Below are positions 1-9,757 of a stretch of 64,000 bases of DNA, piece by piece (the stretch's first letter is position 1; the number at the start of each line of letters is the position of its first letter). This DNA comes from Halioglobus sp. (GTDB taxonomy: Bacteria > Pseudomonadota > Gammaproteobacteria > Pseudomonadales > Halieaceae), in assembly GCA_013214285.1 (NCBI GenBank), contig JABSPW010000006.1, forward strand, positions 1 to 64,000, written 5' to 3'. The notes beneath the pieces are model-generated. The model saw nothing but the letters and a program-made list of their open reading frames with translations, had not been told where the DNA came from and made no database searches. The position numbers and the translations under genes were made by a program.

Positions 1-329
1 GTCGACAATGTAAAGCGGCTACGGCCCGACTTGACCGTGGCCTTACCTCCCTTTATTGAGACGTCTATGGCACTGCCTTCAGGCAGTGATTTACAAATAT
101 CCAACAGCTTTCTTGCCGGCACCGTGACCGCGCCAGGCTCCCCCGCCTGCTCCAGATGCACCCTACCAACTAGCTCCACCTCCAGATCTGTGCCTGTCAG
201 CGACAAACGATCCTTGTCCAATACCATGAGCACATTCGCCAGGATGGGCAATGTCTGACGACGCTCTACAACGCCGGCTACGAGATTCAGGGACTTGACC
301 AGATTACCCCGTGTAATGCTGAACTTCAT
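1..329 (-). CDS. dnaN: DNA polymerase III beta subunit (sliding clamp), N-terminal part, truncated by window edge
   Basis: Reverse-strand translation from ATG at 329 reads MKFSITRGNLVKSLNLVAGVVERRQTLPILANVLMVLDKDRLSLTGTDLEVEL..., typical DnaN N-terminus; sits downstream of dnaA. Confidence 0.95.
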   Translation of the reverse strand, partial: MKFSITRGNLVKSLNLVAGVVERRQTLPILANVLMVLDKDRLSLTGTDLEVELVGRVHLEQAGEPGAVTVPARKLLDICKSLPEGSAIDVSIKGGKATVKSGRSRFTLS

Positions 330-415
330 AGATGCGACTTCCCTTCCCCAACAATGGCAGTAATTTCATGGCGCAGGCGGACCAGATAGAATTTATAAAA
401 AAAAGATTTGTATTT

Positions 416-1879
416 TTACGTTGTCAATGTCCTGAGCAGGTTCTTGTAGTCTTCCCGAATGTCTGAATTGGTTTCGCGTAGCTCCTTAATTTTACGGCAC
501 GCGTGCAACACTGTCGTATGGTCTCTTCCGCCAAAACTATCACCGATCTCAGGCAGGCTATGGTTGGTTAGCTCCTTCGACAGCGCCATGGCCATTTGAC
601 GCGGGCGAGCAACAGAGCGGCTACGACGCCGCGACATCATATCCGCAAGCTTTATCTTGTAATACTCCGCCGCTGTGCGCTGAATATTATCCATGCTCAC
701 CTGGCGATCCTGCAGCGCCAGTAAATCTTTCAAGCTTTCTTTAATTAATTCGATATCGACAGGCCTGCCAACAAAGCGCGCACTGGCAATGACCCGCTTC
801 AGCGCGCCCTCCAGTTCTCGGACATTGGACCGGATGCGCTGTGCAATAAAGAACGCCGCATCAGGAGGCAAGTCCATACGTGCCTCCGACGCTTTTTTCA
901 TCAGAATAGCAACTCGCGTTTCCAGCTCCGGTGGCTCCACTGCAACCGTCAGACCCCAGCCGAAGCGCGATTTGAGTCGCTCTTCCAAGCCATCGATTTC
1001 CTTGGGGTAGCGGTCACAGGTCAAAATCATTTGTTGGCCGCCTTCAAGCAACGCATTGAAGGTATGGAAGAATTCTTCCTGCGAACGATCTTTCTTCGCG
1101 AAAAACTGAATATCATCTATCAGCAGGGCGTCAACCGTACGGTAGTAGCGTTTAAAGTCGGAGATGGCATTCAGCTGCAATGCTTTTACCATGTCGGCTA
1201 CGAAGCGCTCTGAATGCAGGTACACCACCTTGGCCCCCGGCTTTTGCGCCTTCAGAGCATTACCAACCGCGTGCATTAAATGTGTTTTCCCTAAACCCAC
1301 ACCGCCGTATAAAAACAGTGGGTTATAGGAGTTCCCCGGATTTTCAGCTACTTGCAGAGCGGCCGCCAGCGCCAGCTGGTTCGATTTGCCCTCAACAAAG
1401 TTTTCAAAGGTAAAGTTTTCAAACAAGTGGTGCTGCAAAGACTCTTCAACCGCCGGCATGGCCGAGGTTTCCGATAGCACCGGCGGCGTCGGGGCCAGAC
1501 CTCCCTGCCTCGATGCGGTTTGCTGTGTTACCGCGTCGCCAGACAAAACAGGGTCCCTAAAACCAATCCGGTCATACCGCGTCGGAGTCTCCCCATGTCG
1601 CCATTGCACCTGCGAAACACCCTGGCGTGAAGCCTGCAAAGCGCCAGTTTCAAGACTCAGCGCGAGGGAACGCCGCGGTTCAATTTCCACCATTAATTGG
1701 CTAATTCTATCGGCGTACTTCTCCGCGACAAAATCCTTTATGAATCGATTAGGCGCGAATAATGTGAGTGTGCGAGCATCCTCCCGCACCTGTAGGGGTA
1801 AAATCCATGTATTAAATTGTTGCGACGGCAACTCATCTCGCAAACGGTCGGCACAGAGAGACCACACAGATTCTGGCAA
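416..1879 (-). CDS. dnaA: chromosomal replication initiator protein DnaA
   Basis: 487 aa ORF; Walker [17 protein letters not shown], Walker [11 protein letters not shown]-terminal DnaA-box-binding [15 protein letters not shown]. Confidence 0.98.
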   Translation of the reverse strand: MPESVWSLCADRLRDELPSQQFNTWILPLQVREDARTLTLFAPNRFIKDFVAEKYADRISQLMVEIEPRRSLALSLETGALQASRQGVSQVQWRHGETPTRYDRIGFRDPVLSGDAVTQQTASRQGGLAPTPPVLSETSAMPAVEESLQHHLFENFTFENFVEGKSNQLALAAALQVAENPGNSYNPLFLYGGVGLGKTHLMHAVGNALKAQKPGAKVVYLHSERFVADMVKALQLNAISDFKRYYRTVDALLIDDIQFFAKKDRSQEEFFHTFNALLEGGQQMILTCDRYPKEIDGLEERLKSRFGWGLTVAVEPPELETRVAILMKKASEARMDLPPDAAFFIAQRIRSNVRELEGALKRVIASARFVGRPVDIELIKESLKDLLALQDRQVSMDNIQRTAAEYYKIKLADMMSRRRSRSVARPRQMAMALSKELTNHSLPEIGDSFGGRDHTTVLHACRKIKELRETNSDIREDYKNLLRTLTT

Positions 1880-2400
1880 TGAAATCCCCTTAAAGCCGGG
1901 AAGGAAACTCCCCGATCTTGCAAAAAATAACGAACGATAACAATTTTTATAGCCTGGCGATGGAGGCCCGGCGTGAGTTCAGATAATACTCCCGTTGCTG
2001 CTACTTATCCACACTAAATTGCGGATTGCCAAAAATATTTTTTTGTTTAAAAATCATATAGTTATATTTTTTTTGTTTGTTTTTTGGCCAATACACAAAA
2101 ATAAGCTCTGAATTGGATCGGCCTGTGTATAACCTGTTTGTATCTTTTGAGAAAAGTGTGGGCGAGTCACCTAAATCCATGCCACCGTTGTCATTTTACG
2201 ATTCAGTGGAAAAGCCCACTGGCCAACAGCGCAACCCGCGACAATACAGAGGAAATAGCGACACATCGATTGAATTAGTACCCACATTTACATAGAATAG
2301 CGCCGCTTTTTTCTGGCCGAGTGCCCTTTGACCGCGTCAGGTTTTTTACGCCCAACGCCAACAGTACTCCGCCTACGCCCCTTGACGAGATGCATTAGCT
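1880..2400. other. putative chromosomal replication origin (oriC)
   Basis: dnaA/rpmH intergenic region; perfect DnaA box TTATCCACA at 2005-2013 (+), TTATACACA on minus at 2124-2132, and a strongly AT-rich tract ~2030-2092 between them. Confidence 0.75.
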
Positions 2401-2535
2401 ATGAAAAGAACATTTCAACCCAGTGTCCTCAAGCGCAAGCGCACACACGGGTTTCGCGCGCGAATGGCAACCAAGGGCGGGCGTCAGGTCCTCAACCGTC
2501 GCCGTGCGAAAGGTCGAAAGCGCCTGTCTGCCTGA
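2401..2535 (+). CDS. rpmH: 50S ribosomal protein L34
   Basis: Translation [44 protein letters not shown]; too short for the supplied ORF track. Confidence 0.98.
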   Translation: MKRTFQPSVLKRKRTHGFRARMATKGGRQVLNRRRAKGRKRLSA

Positions 2536-2551
2536 CCCGCAGCGCACTAGA

Positions 2552-2944
2552 TTGGGCGAAAAATCAGCGGATGCCCGTTTCGGCCCGTCAAAGCGATTGC
2601 GCAACGCCAAAGACTACAACCGGGTTTTCCAACACGCCGACGCGCGAGCCTCTCACCACCATTTGCTGTTGCTGGGGAGACACAACGGACTGCGCAACCA
2701 TCGCCTGGGACTTATCATCGCCAAAAAACATGTTCGACTGTCGGCACGGCGCAATAGGATCAAGCGACTGGCCAGAGAATTTTTTCGCTGCCAGCCAGAC
2801 TCAGACCGGTGCATGGATGTAGTACTGCTCGCCAGACGCGATTTGGATAAGTTGGATAATATCGAGCTATCCTCTATATTGCAGCACCAGTGGCAGAGAT
2901 TGCTCCGGGTCTCTGCGCAAGCCCATACCCACCAGGATTCCTGA
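2552..2944 (+). CDS. rnpA: ribonuclease P protein component
   Basis: Contains [12 protein letters not shown]-type RnpA signature ([16 protein letters not shown]) and [20 protein letters not shown] at 2552 is a plausible start, though the ORF is open to 2423. Confidence 0.92.
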   Translation: MGEKSADARFGPSKRLRNAKDYNRVFQHADARASHHHLLLLGRHNGLRNHRLGLIIAKKHVRLSARRNRIKRLAREFFRCQPDSDRCMDVVLLARRDLDKLDNIELSSILQHQWQRLLRVSAQAHTHQDS

Positions 2945-3171
2945 TGCGTCGCTTTCTGCTATTTATTATCGCCTGCTATAAAGCTTGCTTGAGCCCTCTC
3001 CTGGGAAACAACTGCCGCTTTCACCCCAGTTGCTCTACCTATGCACAGGAGGCCATCGCAACCCACGGCGTCATCAAAGGGTGCTACCTCGCGGTAATGC
3101 GCATAGCACGCTGCCATCCCTGGCATGAGGGCGGAGACGATCCGGTACCGCCCTGCTCGCACTCACACTAA
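2944..3171 (+). CDS. yidD: membrane protein insertion efficiency factor YidD
   Basis: [67 protein letters not shown] overlaps the rnpA stop. Confidence 0.97.
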   Translation: MRRFLLFIIACYKACLSPLLGNNCRFHPSCSTYAQEAIATHGVIKGCYLAVMRIARCHPWHEGGDDPVPPCSHSH

Positions 3172-3183
3172 GCCCGTTTACAT

Positions 3184-4890
3184 ATGGATCTGCAACGCAT
3201 ACTGCTGATTGGCGCGATCGCCTTGCTTTCATTCATGCTGCTTACTGAATGGGTAGCTTTCAAGGACGATAAAAGTGCTGCGGCTGCTGAGGAAACCACA
3301 CGTCTGATACCCAGCAATGGGAACGGCGAATTACCTGAGGCGCCGCCGGTTCTAAAAATTGATCCTGAGCCACTCGAAGAGGACCTGCCTGATTTGCCTC
3401 CGGAGACGGCGGCCGATGCCCCATTAATTCCAGAAAGCCCCGTCGACGATCGCCGCTTTATAGAGGTCTATACCGATGTTCTGCAGTTTGCGATCGACTT
3501 GCAGGGTGGGGATATAGTAGAGCTGTCGCTGCGAAAGTTTCTCGCACAACTCGATAAACCCAATCAACCGCTAGTGCTACTGGAGGACAACAGTACCCTC
3601 GTTTATATATCGCAGAGCGGGCTGATCGGTCCTGACGGCATCGATAGTAAGGGCCGCGCCCTGTACACCGCTGACGCACAGCGCTTCACCCTGGCTGACG
3701 GCAAAGACAAACTCATCGTTAACCTCCAGTGGCAGGGGAGTAACGACGTCACGGTAACTAAACGTTTTACTTTGCTCCGCGGTGAATACCTCATGACAAT
3801 CGAGTATCTCATCGAAAATAACAGCGCTTCCCGTTGGCAAGCGAATCTTTTCGGGCAGATCAAACGGGGCAGTGGTCCGCCCCCGGCAGCCGACGATAAC
3901 TTCATGGGCATGCAACCCTTCCTTGGCGTTGCACTGACGCAACCCGATGAACGGTTCACTAAATTCAGCTTCGAGGACATCTACGAAGACCCTTTTAAGG
4001 CGCAGTTACCGGGTGGTTGGATTGCTATCATTCAGCACTATTTCCTCAGTGCTTGGATTCCCAACTCCGACCAGACACACACCTACAGTGCTAGGGTCAC
4101 TGCGAGCGGCTACAATATAGCCGGCTTTACCAGCCCAGCACTCATTCTCGAGCCGGGTCAGAGGGGTCACGTTGGGGCGGAGTTTTACTCCGGCCCCAAG
4201 GATCAGTACCGCCTGGAAGAGATCTCCCCGTATCTGGATCTCAGCGTCGATTACGGCTGGTTGTGGTGGATCGCCCAACCTCTTTTCTGGATGCTTACGC
4301 TCATTCACTCCTTCGTAGGCAACTGGGGCGTCGCTATCATTCTTTTAACCGTACTGATCAAAGCTATTTTCTTTCCACTGTCTGCCAAATCTTATAAATC
4401 CATGGCGAGAATGCGCGCTGTGCAGCCCAAACTAATGGACATTCGTGAGCAATATGCGGATGACAGAGCGAAACAGTCCCAGGCTATGATGGAGCTCTAT
4501 AAGAAGGAGAAAATCAATCCAATGGGCGGTTGTCTGCCAATTCTGGTACAAATGCCTGTCTTTATTGGGCTGTACTGGATGCTGATGGAAAGTGTCGAGC
4601 TGCGCCACGCGCCGTTTATTCTGTGGATCAAAGACCTCTCCGTCATGGACCCCTATTTTGTTCTGCCACTCTTAATGGGTGCGAGCATGTGGTACATGCA
4701 AAAACTCAATCCACCACCACCGGACCCGATGCAAGCAAAAATCATGCAGTGGATGCCTATTATGTTTACATTCTTCTTCCTCTGGTTCCCGGCGGGGCTG
4801 GTGCTGTACTGGCTAGTCAATAACTTGCTGTCTATCGCCCAGCAATATGTCATCAACAAACAGATCGAAGGCGCTATCGCCAAAAACTGA
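3184..4890 (+). CDS. yidC: membrane protein insertase YidC
   Basis: 568 aa; N-terminal TM, periplasmic domain, C-terminal NWGVAIILLTVLIKAIFFPLSAKSYKSMARM and GGCLPILVQMPVFIGLYW. Confidence 0.98.
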   Translation: MDLQRILLIGAIALLSFMLLTEWVAFKDDKSAAAAEETTRLIPSNGNGELPEAPPVLKIDPEPLEEDLPDLPPETAADAPLIPESPVDDRRFIEVYTDVLQFAIDLQGGDIVELSLRKFLAQLDKPNQPLVLLEDNSTLVYISQSGLIGPDGIDSKGRALYTADAQRFTLADGKDKLIVNLQWQGSNDVTVTKRFTLLRGEYLMTIEYLIENNSASRWQANLFGQIKRGSGPPPAADDNFMGMQPFLGVALTQPDERFTKFSFEDIYEDPFKAQLPGGWIAIIQHYFLSAWIPNSDQTHTYSARVTASGYNIAGFTSPALILEPGQRGHVGAEFYSGPKDQYRLEEISPYLDLSVDYGWLWWIAQPLFWMLTLIHSFVGNWGVAIILLTVLIKAIFFPLSAKSYKSMARMRAVQPKLMDIREQYADDRAKQSQAMMELYKKEKINPMGGCLPILVQMPVFIGLYWMLMESVELRHAPFILWIKDLSVMDPYFVLPLLMGASMWYMQKLNPPPPDPMQAKIMQWMPIMFTFFFLWFPAGLVLYWLVNNLLSIAQQYVINKQIEGAIAKN

Positions 4891-4923
4891 CTCGTCACTC
4901 TTTTATAAGAGAAGGCGCATGCA

Positions 4924-6288
4924 TTGAACCAGGACACTATTGTTGCAGTGGCTACCGCTCCGGGGCAGGGCGGCATCGGCGTTATTCGTCTTTCCGGACA
5001 ACACGCCCGCGACATTGGCTGCAGGATAACAGAAACTGACCTGCAGGCTCGCCACGCCCACTACTGTCAATTTCGAAACCGTGATAAGGACCTGCTGGAT
5101 TCAGGCATCGCACTATTCTTTCCTTCCCCCCACTCCTTTACCGGCGAAGACGTCGTCGAACTGCAGGCACACGGTGGCCCTGTTATCCTGGACCTGCTTG
5201 TACAGGAAACTTGCAAGCTAGGAGCACGCCAGGCCGAACCAGGGGAATTCTCCCTGCGCGCATACCTCAACAATAAAATCGACCTGACACAGGCCGAAGC
5301 GATCGCAGACCTGATCAACAGCTCCACTGAACAAGCGGCACTCAATGCAAGCCGCTCAATGCAGGGCGCTTTTTCAAAAACAATTAGCGCATTGGAAAGT
5401 AAAGTGATGCAACTGCGAGTGTTCGTCGAAGCGGCCATCGATTTCCCCGAGGAGGAAATTGACTTTATAAAAGACAGTAAAGTGGGCGAGCAACTGCAGG
5501 ATATACTGCAGTCCCTCGAGGCAGCCCAATCCGAGGCAACACGGGGCTGCCTGCTCCGCGAGGGTATGACGCTCGTTATCGCCGGGAGACCGAACGCTGG
5601 AAAATCCAGTTTACTGAATGCCTTATCGGGGCAGGACCGGGCTATCGTAACAGCCGAGGCAGGCACAACCCGAGATCTTCTGCAGGAACATATCCAGATC
5701 GATGGTATGCCGTTACATATCGTTGACACCGCAGGCTTGCGCCTCAGCGAAGACGAAATCGAACAAGAGGGTATTCGCCGGGCGCGTGGCGCCATGGCGA
5801 CTGCCGACCGTATTCTACTGGTGGTGGATACTACCTCAAAATCCGAAAGAGAGGCGGACTATCAAACCATCGTGGAAGAGACAGGCGAAGCACTGCCCGC
5901 AAATGTCCCTGTGACGATTGTCCGCAATAAAATCGACATGGCCGACGAGGAGAGTCGCCTAAACAATTCAGCAGAGCGACCTGAAGTCTACCTGTCGGCG
6001 AAAACCGGCGCGGGTATCGACCTGCTGCAACAACACCTTAAGGTCTGCATGGGATACCAGTCCGACATTGAGGGAGGATTCAGCGCCAGGCGCCGTCATC
6101 TGGAGGCCCTGGAACGGGCGCGGGTTTTCCTAGTAGACGGTCAGCGGCAACTGCTCAATGCAGGCGCTGGCGAACTGCTCGCCGAAGACTTGCGACACTG
6201 TCACAGCAGCCTCGGCGAGATAACCGGTATCGTCAGCAGTGATGATTTGTTGGGTGAAATCTTCTCTGGTTTCTGTATTGGAAAGTAA
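4924..6288 (+). CDS. mnmE: tRNA modification GTPase MnmE
   Basis: 454 aa; TIVAVATAPGQGGIGVIRLSG, GTPase GRPNAGKSSLLNAL, DTAGLR, NKID, C-terminal FCIGK. Confidence 0.98.
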   Translation: MNQDTIVAVATAPGQGGIGVIRLSGQHARDIGCRITETDLQARHAHYCQFRNRDKDLLDSGIALFFPSPHSFTGEDVVELQAHGGPVILDLLVQETCKLGARQAEPGEFSLRAYLNNKIDLTQAEAIADLINSSTEQAALNASRSMQGAFSKTISALESKVMQLRVFVEAAIDFPEEEIDFIKDSKVGEQLQDILQSLEAAQSEATRGCLLREGMTLVIAGRPNAGKSSLLNALSGQDRAIVTAEAGTTRDLLQEHIQIDGMPLHIVDTAGLRLSEDEIEQEGIRRARGAMATADRILLVVDTTSKSEREADYQTIVEETGEALPANVPVTIVRNKIDMADEESRLNNSAERPEVYLSAKTGAGIDLLQQHLKVCMGYQSDIEGGFSARRRHLEALERARVFLVDGQRQLLNAGAGELLAEDLRHCHSSLGEITGIVSSDDLLGEIFSGFCIGK

Positions 6289-7222
6289 TGTCCAGCTTGC
6301 TAACACAATACACACAAGCTACCCACGCGAAAATAAACTACCTCCTATCTACCCAGAGACAATCAAATAATTACGCACAGGACATACCACATTGCACGGG
6401 TAATAACGTCTATTGTGGAAAGGACCTGAACCATTCCTGTCGTAACTCTGGGTAACTGCGTCTTTCATGCACACCGTCAGGAAGCAACGATATTACATCC
6501 ACAGTAATGACGTTTTAGTACACGGCTTAGCCAGAGTTTATGAGCACGCTGTACAGCAACAATCCCCCCAGTTCTATAACAGTCAAGCTACTGTTTTAAC
6601 GCGGGAAACGCACTTTTTTCACAGGGCACTGGGGGTCTAATAACAACAATAACAATAATCCTTATATACTTACCTATATTACTAAATTACTCTCTATATA
6701 TATCAAGCTCCACAAAGAAGGGGCGCAGAAAAATAGTGCGGTCTTAAATTATTGCCTCCGTTTTACTGTCATTCAGCGGCGTCTTTTTTTTATCGAAGGG
6801 CGCAATATGCTGCCCTGGATAAAACGTCTCTCCGCCATTTGACGAAAACGGCAGCCATGTGATTTTCAACGTTGGGTAGAATTCTTTTCAGACTTTCGCA
6901 CCGACAGTCCTTGGATGAGTAAAGACTGCTGAAACTGCGCTGCGCACAACGTGAACAACCGGTAAAACGCGTTTCGATAGAAAGGCGAAGGATCTGAAGT
7001 GCTGTGTCATGGGTGATGGGAATGCGTTTGTCGGCTTGAAAGCTTATGAGAATGGGCGTGAGTTACAGGGCAAAGGCCGGACTCTTTGCACAGATAGACA
7101 ATAGATCAGGTGTGTCCGGTCCGAGAGAAAAATAATCGAAATGAAGGCCCGTTACTGGGAAGGTCTGAACTACAAGACCATGATCTTCAAACGGTAGACC
7201 GGTTGACGGGGCGGTTGAGAAA

Positions 7223-8203
7223 CTACAGGTGAGGTTGTACCTTATCCTCAAAGAGGCGCAGGCTTTTCCAGCCGACGTCACAGGGCACTCCACCCGTGAG
7301 GGGTGCGAGATGGAGCGACTGTTTCATGTGAATCTCTTCTATCGCCTGTTCAGGTGTCAGGATGCGGTATTTCCCCTCCGCTTTGAGTTCCTCCAGGTTC
7401 CTGGCGAATGATTCCGCGTAGGCGCGACGGTTCGGATGGTGCCAGGCGCCGTAGGACAGGGCGTCATACAGTAGATAATCCCCGATCTCTTTCCAGCAGG
7501 AGTCGGGGTCCTCGCTGAGGAAGGTAGTCGCCGGTCCCCGTGGATTGATGACGAAGCCATAATCCATACCGTGCGCCTTGCAAGCGGTTAGGTAGGTGGC
7601 TTCCAGCTCGGGGTCATCGATGGCAGGGCAGAATAGCAATCCCAGGCGCGCGGCTCGCCGTGCGGCACGCTTGCTGTTTCCGCCAATGGTCACAAGGGCC
7701 TGTACCGGAGATGTTGGTTTGGGGTTCAAGGTCAGGTTGCGCCCGTGGTACTCGAAGGGTTCACCCTTCAGGGCGGGGACCAGGATGTCGAGCTTCTCGT
7801 CGAAGACTTTCCCGCGCTGTTCCCAGTCCACACCAAACGCCTCGTATTCCGCTTTGCGGTAACCCAGCCCGCAGGTGGTGGAGAACCTGCCTTCAGCGGC
7901 GATGTCCAGCAGCGCGATGTCCTCGGCCAGACGCAGGGGGTCGTGCAGTGGGACCAGCAGGGCGCTTACACTGACCCGTATCTGCTGGGTGCGGGCGATC
8001 ATCATCCCCGCCAACTGCAAGGGCGCTGACAGGAAGCCGTCGGGTGTATCGTGGTGTTCGGATAGACCGACGACATCGACTGTATTGACGTCGGCCCAGG
8101 CGGCCATATCGAGGGTAGCGCGGTAGCGGTCAGCAGGTCCCTCGGGACAGTGCTCCGAAGTGCGCATATCGAAACGCAGCACGATATTGCGCATCTCGTT
8201 CAC
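7223..8203 (-). CDS. LLM class flavin-dependent oxidoreductase (luciferase-like)
   Basis: 326 aa; GLSEHHDTPDGFLSAPLQLAGMMIARTQQIRVSVSALLVPLHDPLRLAEDIALLDIAAEGRFSTTCGLGYRKAEYEAFGVD is the classic LLM pattern. Confidence 0.92.
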   Translation of the reverse strand: MNEMRNIVLRFDMRTSEHCPEGPADRYRATLDMAAWADVNTVDVVGLSEHHDTPDGFLSAPLQLAGMMIARTQQIRVSVSALLVPLHDPLRLAEDIALLDIAAEGRFSTTCGLGYRKAEYEAFGVDWEQRGKVFDEKLDILVPALKGEPFEYHGRNLTLNPKPTSPVQALVTIGGNSKRAARRAARLGLLFCPAIDDPELEATYLTACKAHGMDYGFVINPRGPATTFLSEDPDSCWKEIGDYLLYDALSYGAWHHPNRRAYAESFARNLEELKAEGKYRILTPEQAIEEIHMKQSLHLAPLTGGVPCDVGWKSLRLFEDKVQPHL

Positions 8204-8235
8204 AGAACACTTCTCCGTTTGTTGCCGGTGAAGGC

Positions 8236-8700
8236 TTACTTGTCTTCTTTACCGTCGAGTTGTTTTTTCGCCTTGATCCAGGCACCGATGGTCACACCCA
8301 TGTTGTGCGGGTTGTAGGCATCCTCTTCATAGCTGAACAGACCATTACCGGCGTAATGCAGAATGGTGATATTGGGTTCCTCGTAGATCGTGCCGTCTCC
8401 AAGGTCTTCCATGCGGTTCATAACTTCACAAAACACCCAGCCCTTGTTCGTGTCGATGGAATACCAGCTCATGGGGAAGGCCGTCATATGGGTGGCAGGC
8501 CACTCGTTCATGGTCTTGGTAATCCACGTGAGTATGTTCTCCCGACCCCAGAACCGACCGTAGTGGTGTTCAAAGTAGGTGGCGTCCTCCGTGAAACAAT
8601 TGGCCCAGTCAGTCCAGTCCTTGGTCTGGGCGCCCTTGAGGGCTGCCGCCTGAAATTTGTCGAAGGCCTCTTCAATTTCGTTACGTTTCCAACGAGCCAT
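8236..8700 (-). CDS. SnoaL/NTF2-like nuclear transport factor 2 family protein
   Basis: From ATG at 8700: MARWKRNEIEEAFDKFQAAALKGAQTKDWTDWANCFTEDATYFEHHYGRFWGRENILTWITKTM, typical NTF2-like fold pattern. Confidence 0.8.
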   Translation of the reverse strand: MARWKRNEIEEAFDKFQAAALKGAQTKDWTDWANCFTEDATYFEHHYGRFWGRENILTWITKTMNEWPATHMTAFPMSWYSIDTNKGWVFCEVMNRMEDLGDGTIYEEPNITILHYAGNGLFSYEEDAYNPHNMGVTIGAWIKAKKQLDGKEDK

Positions 8701-8711
8701 CTGTCTCCTCC

Positions 8712-9188
8712 TTACTCTTTGTTGGGTTCTGCAATTAGAAAATGGGCCCTGGCAGTCGCATTCGGTGCATCCATATCCTCTTGCCAGGCGGTAATACTGA
8801 CATTGGCGACCTGGCGACCCTGTCGCGTGATTGAACAACGCGCATAGGTTTCCCGAAGTCGCGAGGCGCGGAGGTAATCCAATGAAAAGTTAATCACTTT
8901 CGGTAGTACAGGGTTTTCCATTTTGGCCACCAGGTGGATGGCACCTGATAACTCCATGAAGGCGCCCACCACACCGCCGTGTAGCGCAGGCAGGGAGGCG
9001 TTGCCGATCAACTTGTCGTCCGGGGGTAGGCGGAAAAGGATGTCGGAGCCTTGCATGTCCGCGTCCATTCCGAGGTAGCGGGCATAGGGAATTTTGTTCA
9101 ACCAGAGCTTCAGGGTTGCGGCATCCGGGTCGCGCTGGATAAGGTCCACCAGGCTCATGTGTTGTACTCTTTGGAGTTGCGTACCCAA
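8712..9188 (-). CDS. PaaI-type hotdog-fold thioesterase
   Basis: LPALHGGVVGAFMELSGAIHL...SLDYLRASRLRETYARCSITRQGRQVANVSITAWQ: hotdog thioesterase pattern. Confidence 0.82.
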   Translation of the reverse strand: MGTQLQRVQHMSLVDLIQRDPDAATLKLWLNKIPYARYLGMDADMQGSDILFRLPPDDKLIGNASLPALHGGVVGAFMELSGAIHLVAKMENPVLPKVINFSLDYLRASRLRETYARCSITRQGRQVANVSITAWQEDMDAPNATARAHFLIAEPNKE

Positions 9189-9634
9189 TCGAGGTTGATG
9201 TCCATCACGCGAACCCAGGTCCCTGTGGCTCGGGCAATCGGTTTGTCAGGAGACTCGCACCAGGCGTAACCCTCCACGAACAGGACTTTGCGTGTGGCTC
9301 GATAGACCTTGCCTGTGGCGTAAATGTCTTTACCTGCTGGGGCGACTCCGAGATGGTCGATGCGCAGGTCGAGGGTCGGGGTTACTGAAGGCGCAATATC
9401 GTCGCTGCAGACTGCTGACAGACCCAAGGTCTGGTCGAGTAAGACGGTAACGGCACCGCTGTGCAGGATGCCGGTGGTGGGATCCCCCACTAGTTCATTC
9501 TGGTAAGGCAGCCGCAGGGTCAGTGCATTACCCGCAATGGAATGCAGCGCGACACGCAGACCTCTGGTGTGGGGTATGAAGTCGCCCATCATGTTGATGA
9601 AACGTGTTTTCTCTTCAAGGCTGAGGGGTTCCAC
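9155..9634 (-). CDS. PaaI-type hotdog-fold thioesterase (second copy)
   Basis: [21 protein letters not shown]...[39 protein letters not shown]; likely GTG start ~9634; 3' end overlaps the next gene's 5' end. Confidence 0.8.
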   Translation of the reverse strand: MEPLSLEEKTRFINMMGDFIPHTRGLRVALHSIAGNALTLRLPYQNELVGDPTTGILHSGAVTVLLDQTLGLSAVCSDDIAPSVTPTLDLRIDHLGVAPAGKDIYATGKVYRATRKVLFVEGYAWCESPDKPIARATGTWVRVMDINLDWVRNSKEYNT

Positions 9635-9757
9635 GCACGCCTCTCGTGAAAAAAAGAGCGCTAAATATGAACCAAACGGCGTGAAATGGCCATTCCCCAG
9701 ATGGGAAATGGCCATTCGGTATGAAAAGTTTCCCCGCTACGTTGGCAGGTTGACAGC

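Noticed and set aside
5067-5795. 242-aa minus-strand ORF
   Set aside because: Antisense shadow of mnmE; Ser/Arg-rich translation with no recognisable domain.
7063-7293. 76-aa minus-strand ORF
   Set aside because: Overlaps the 3' end of the LLM gene out of frame with no domain similarity.
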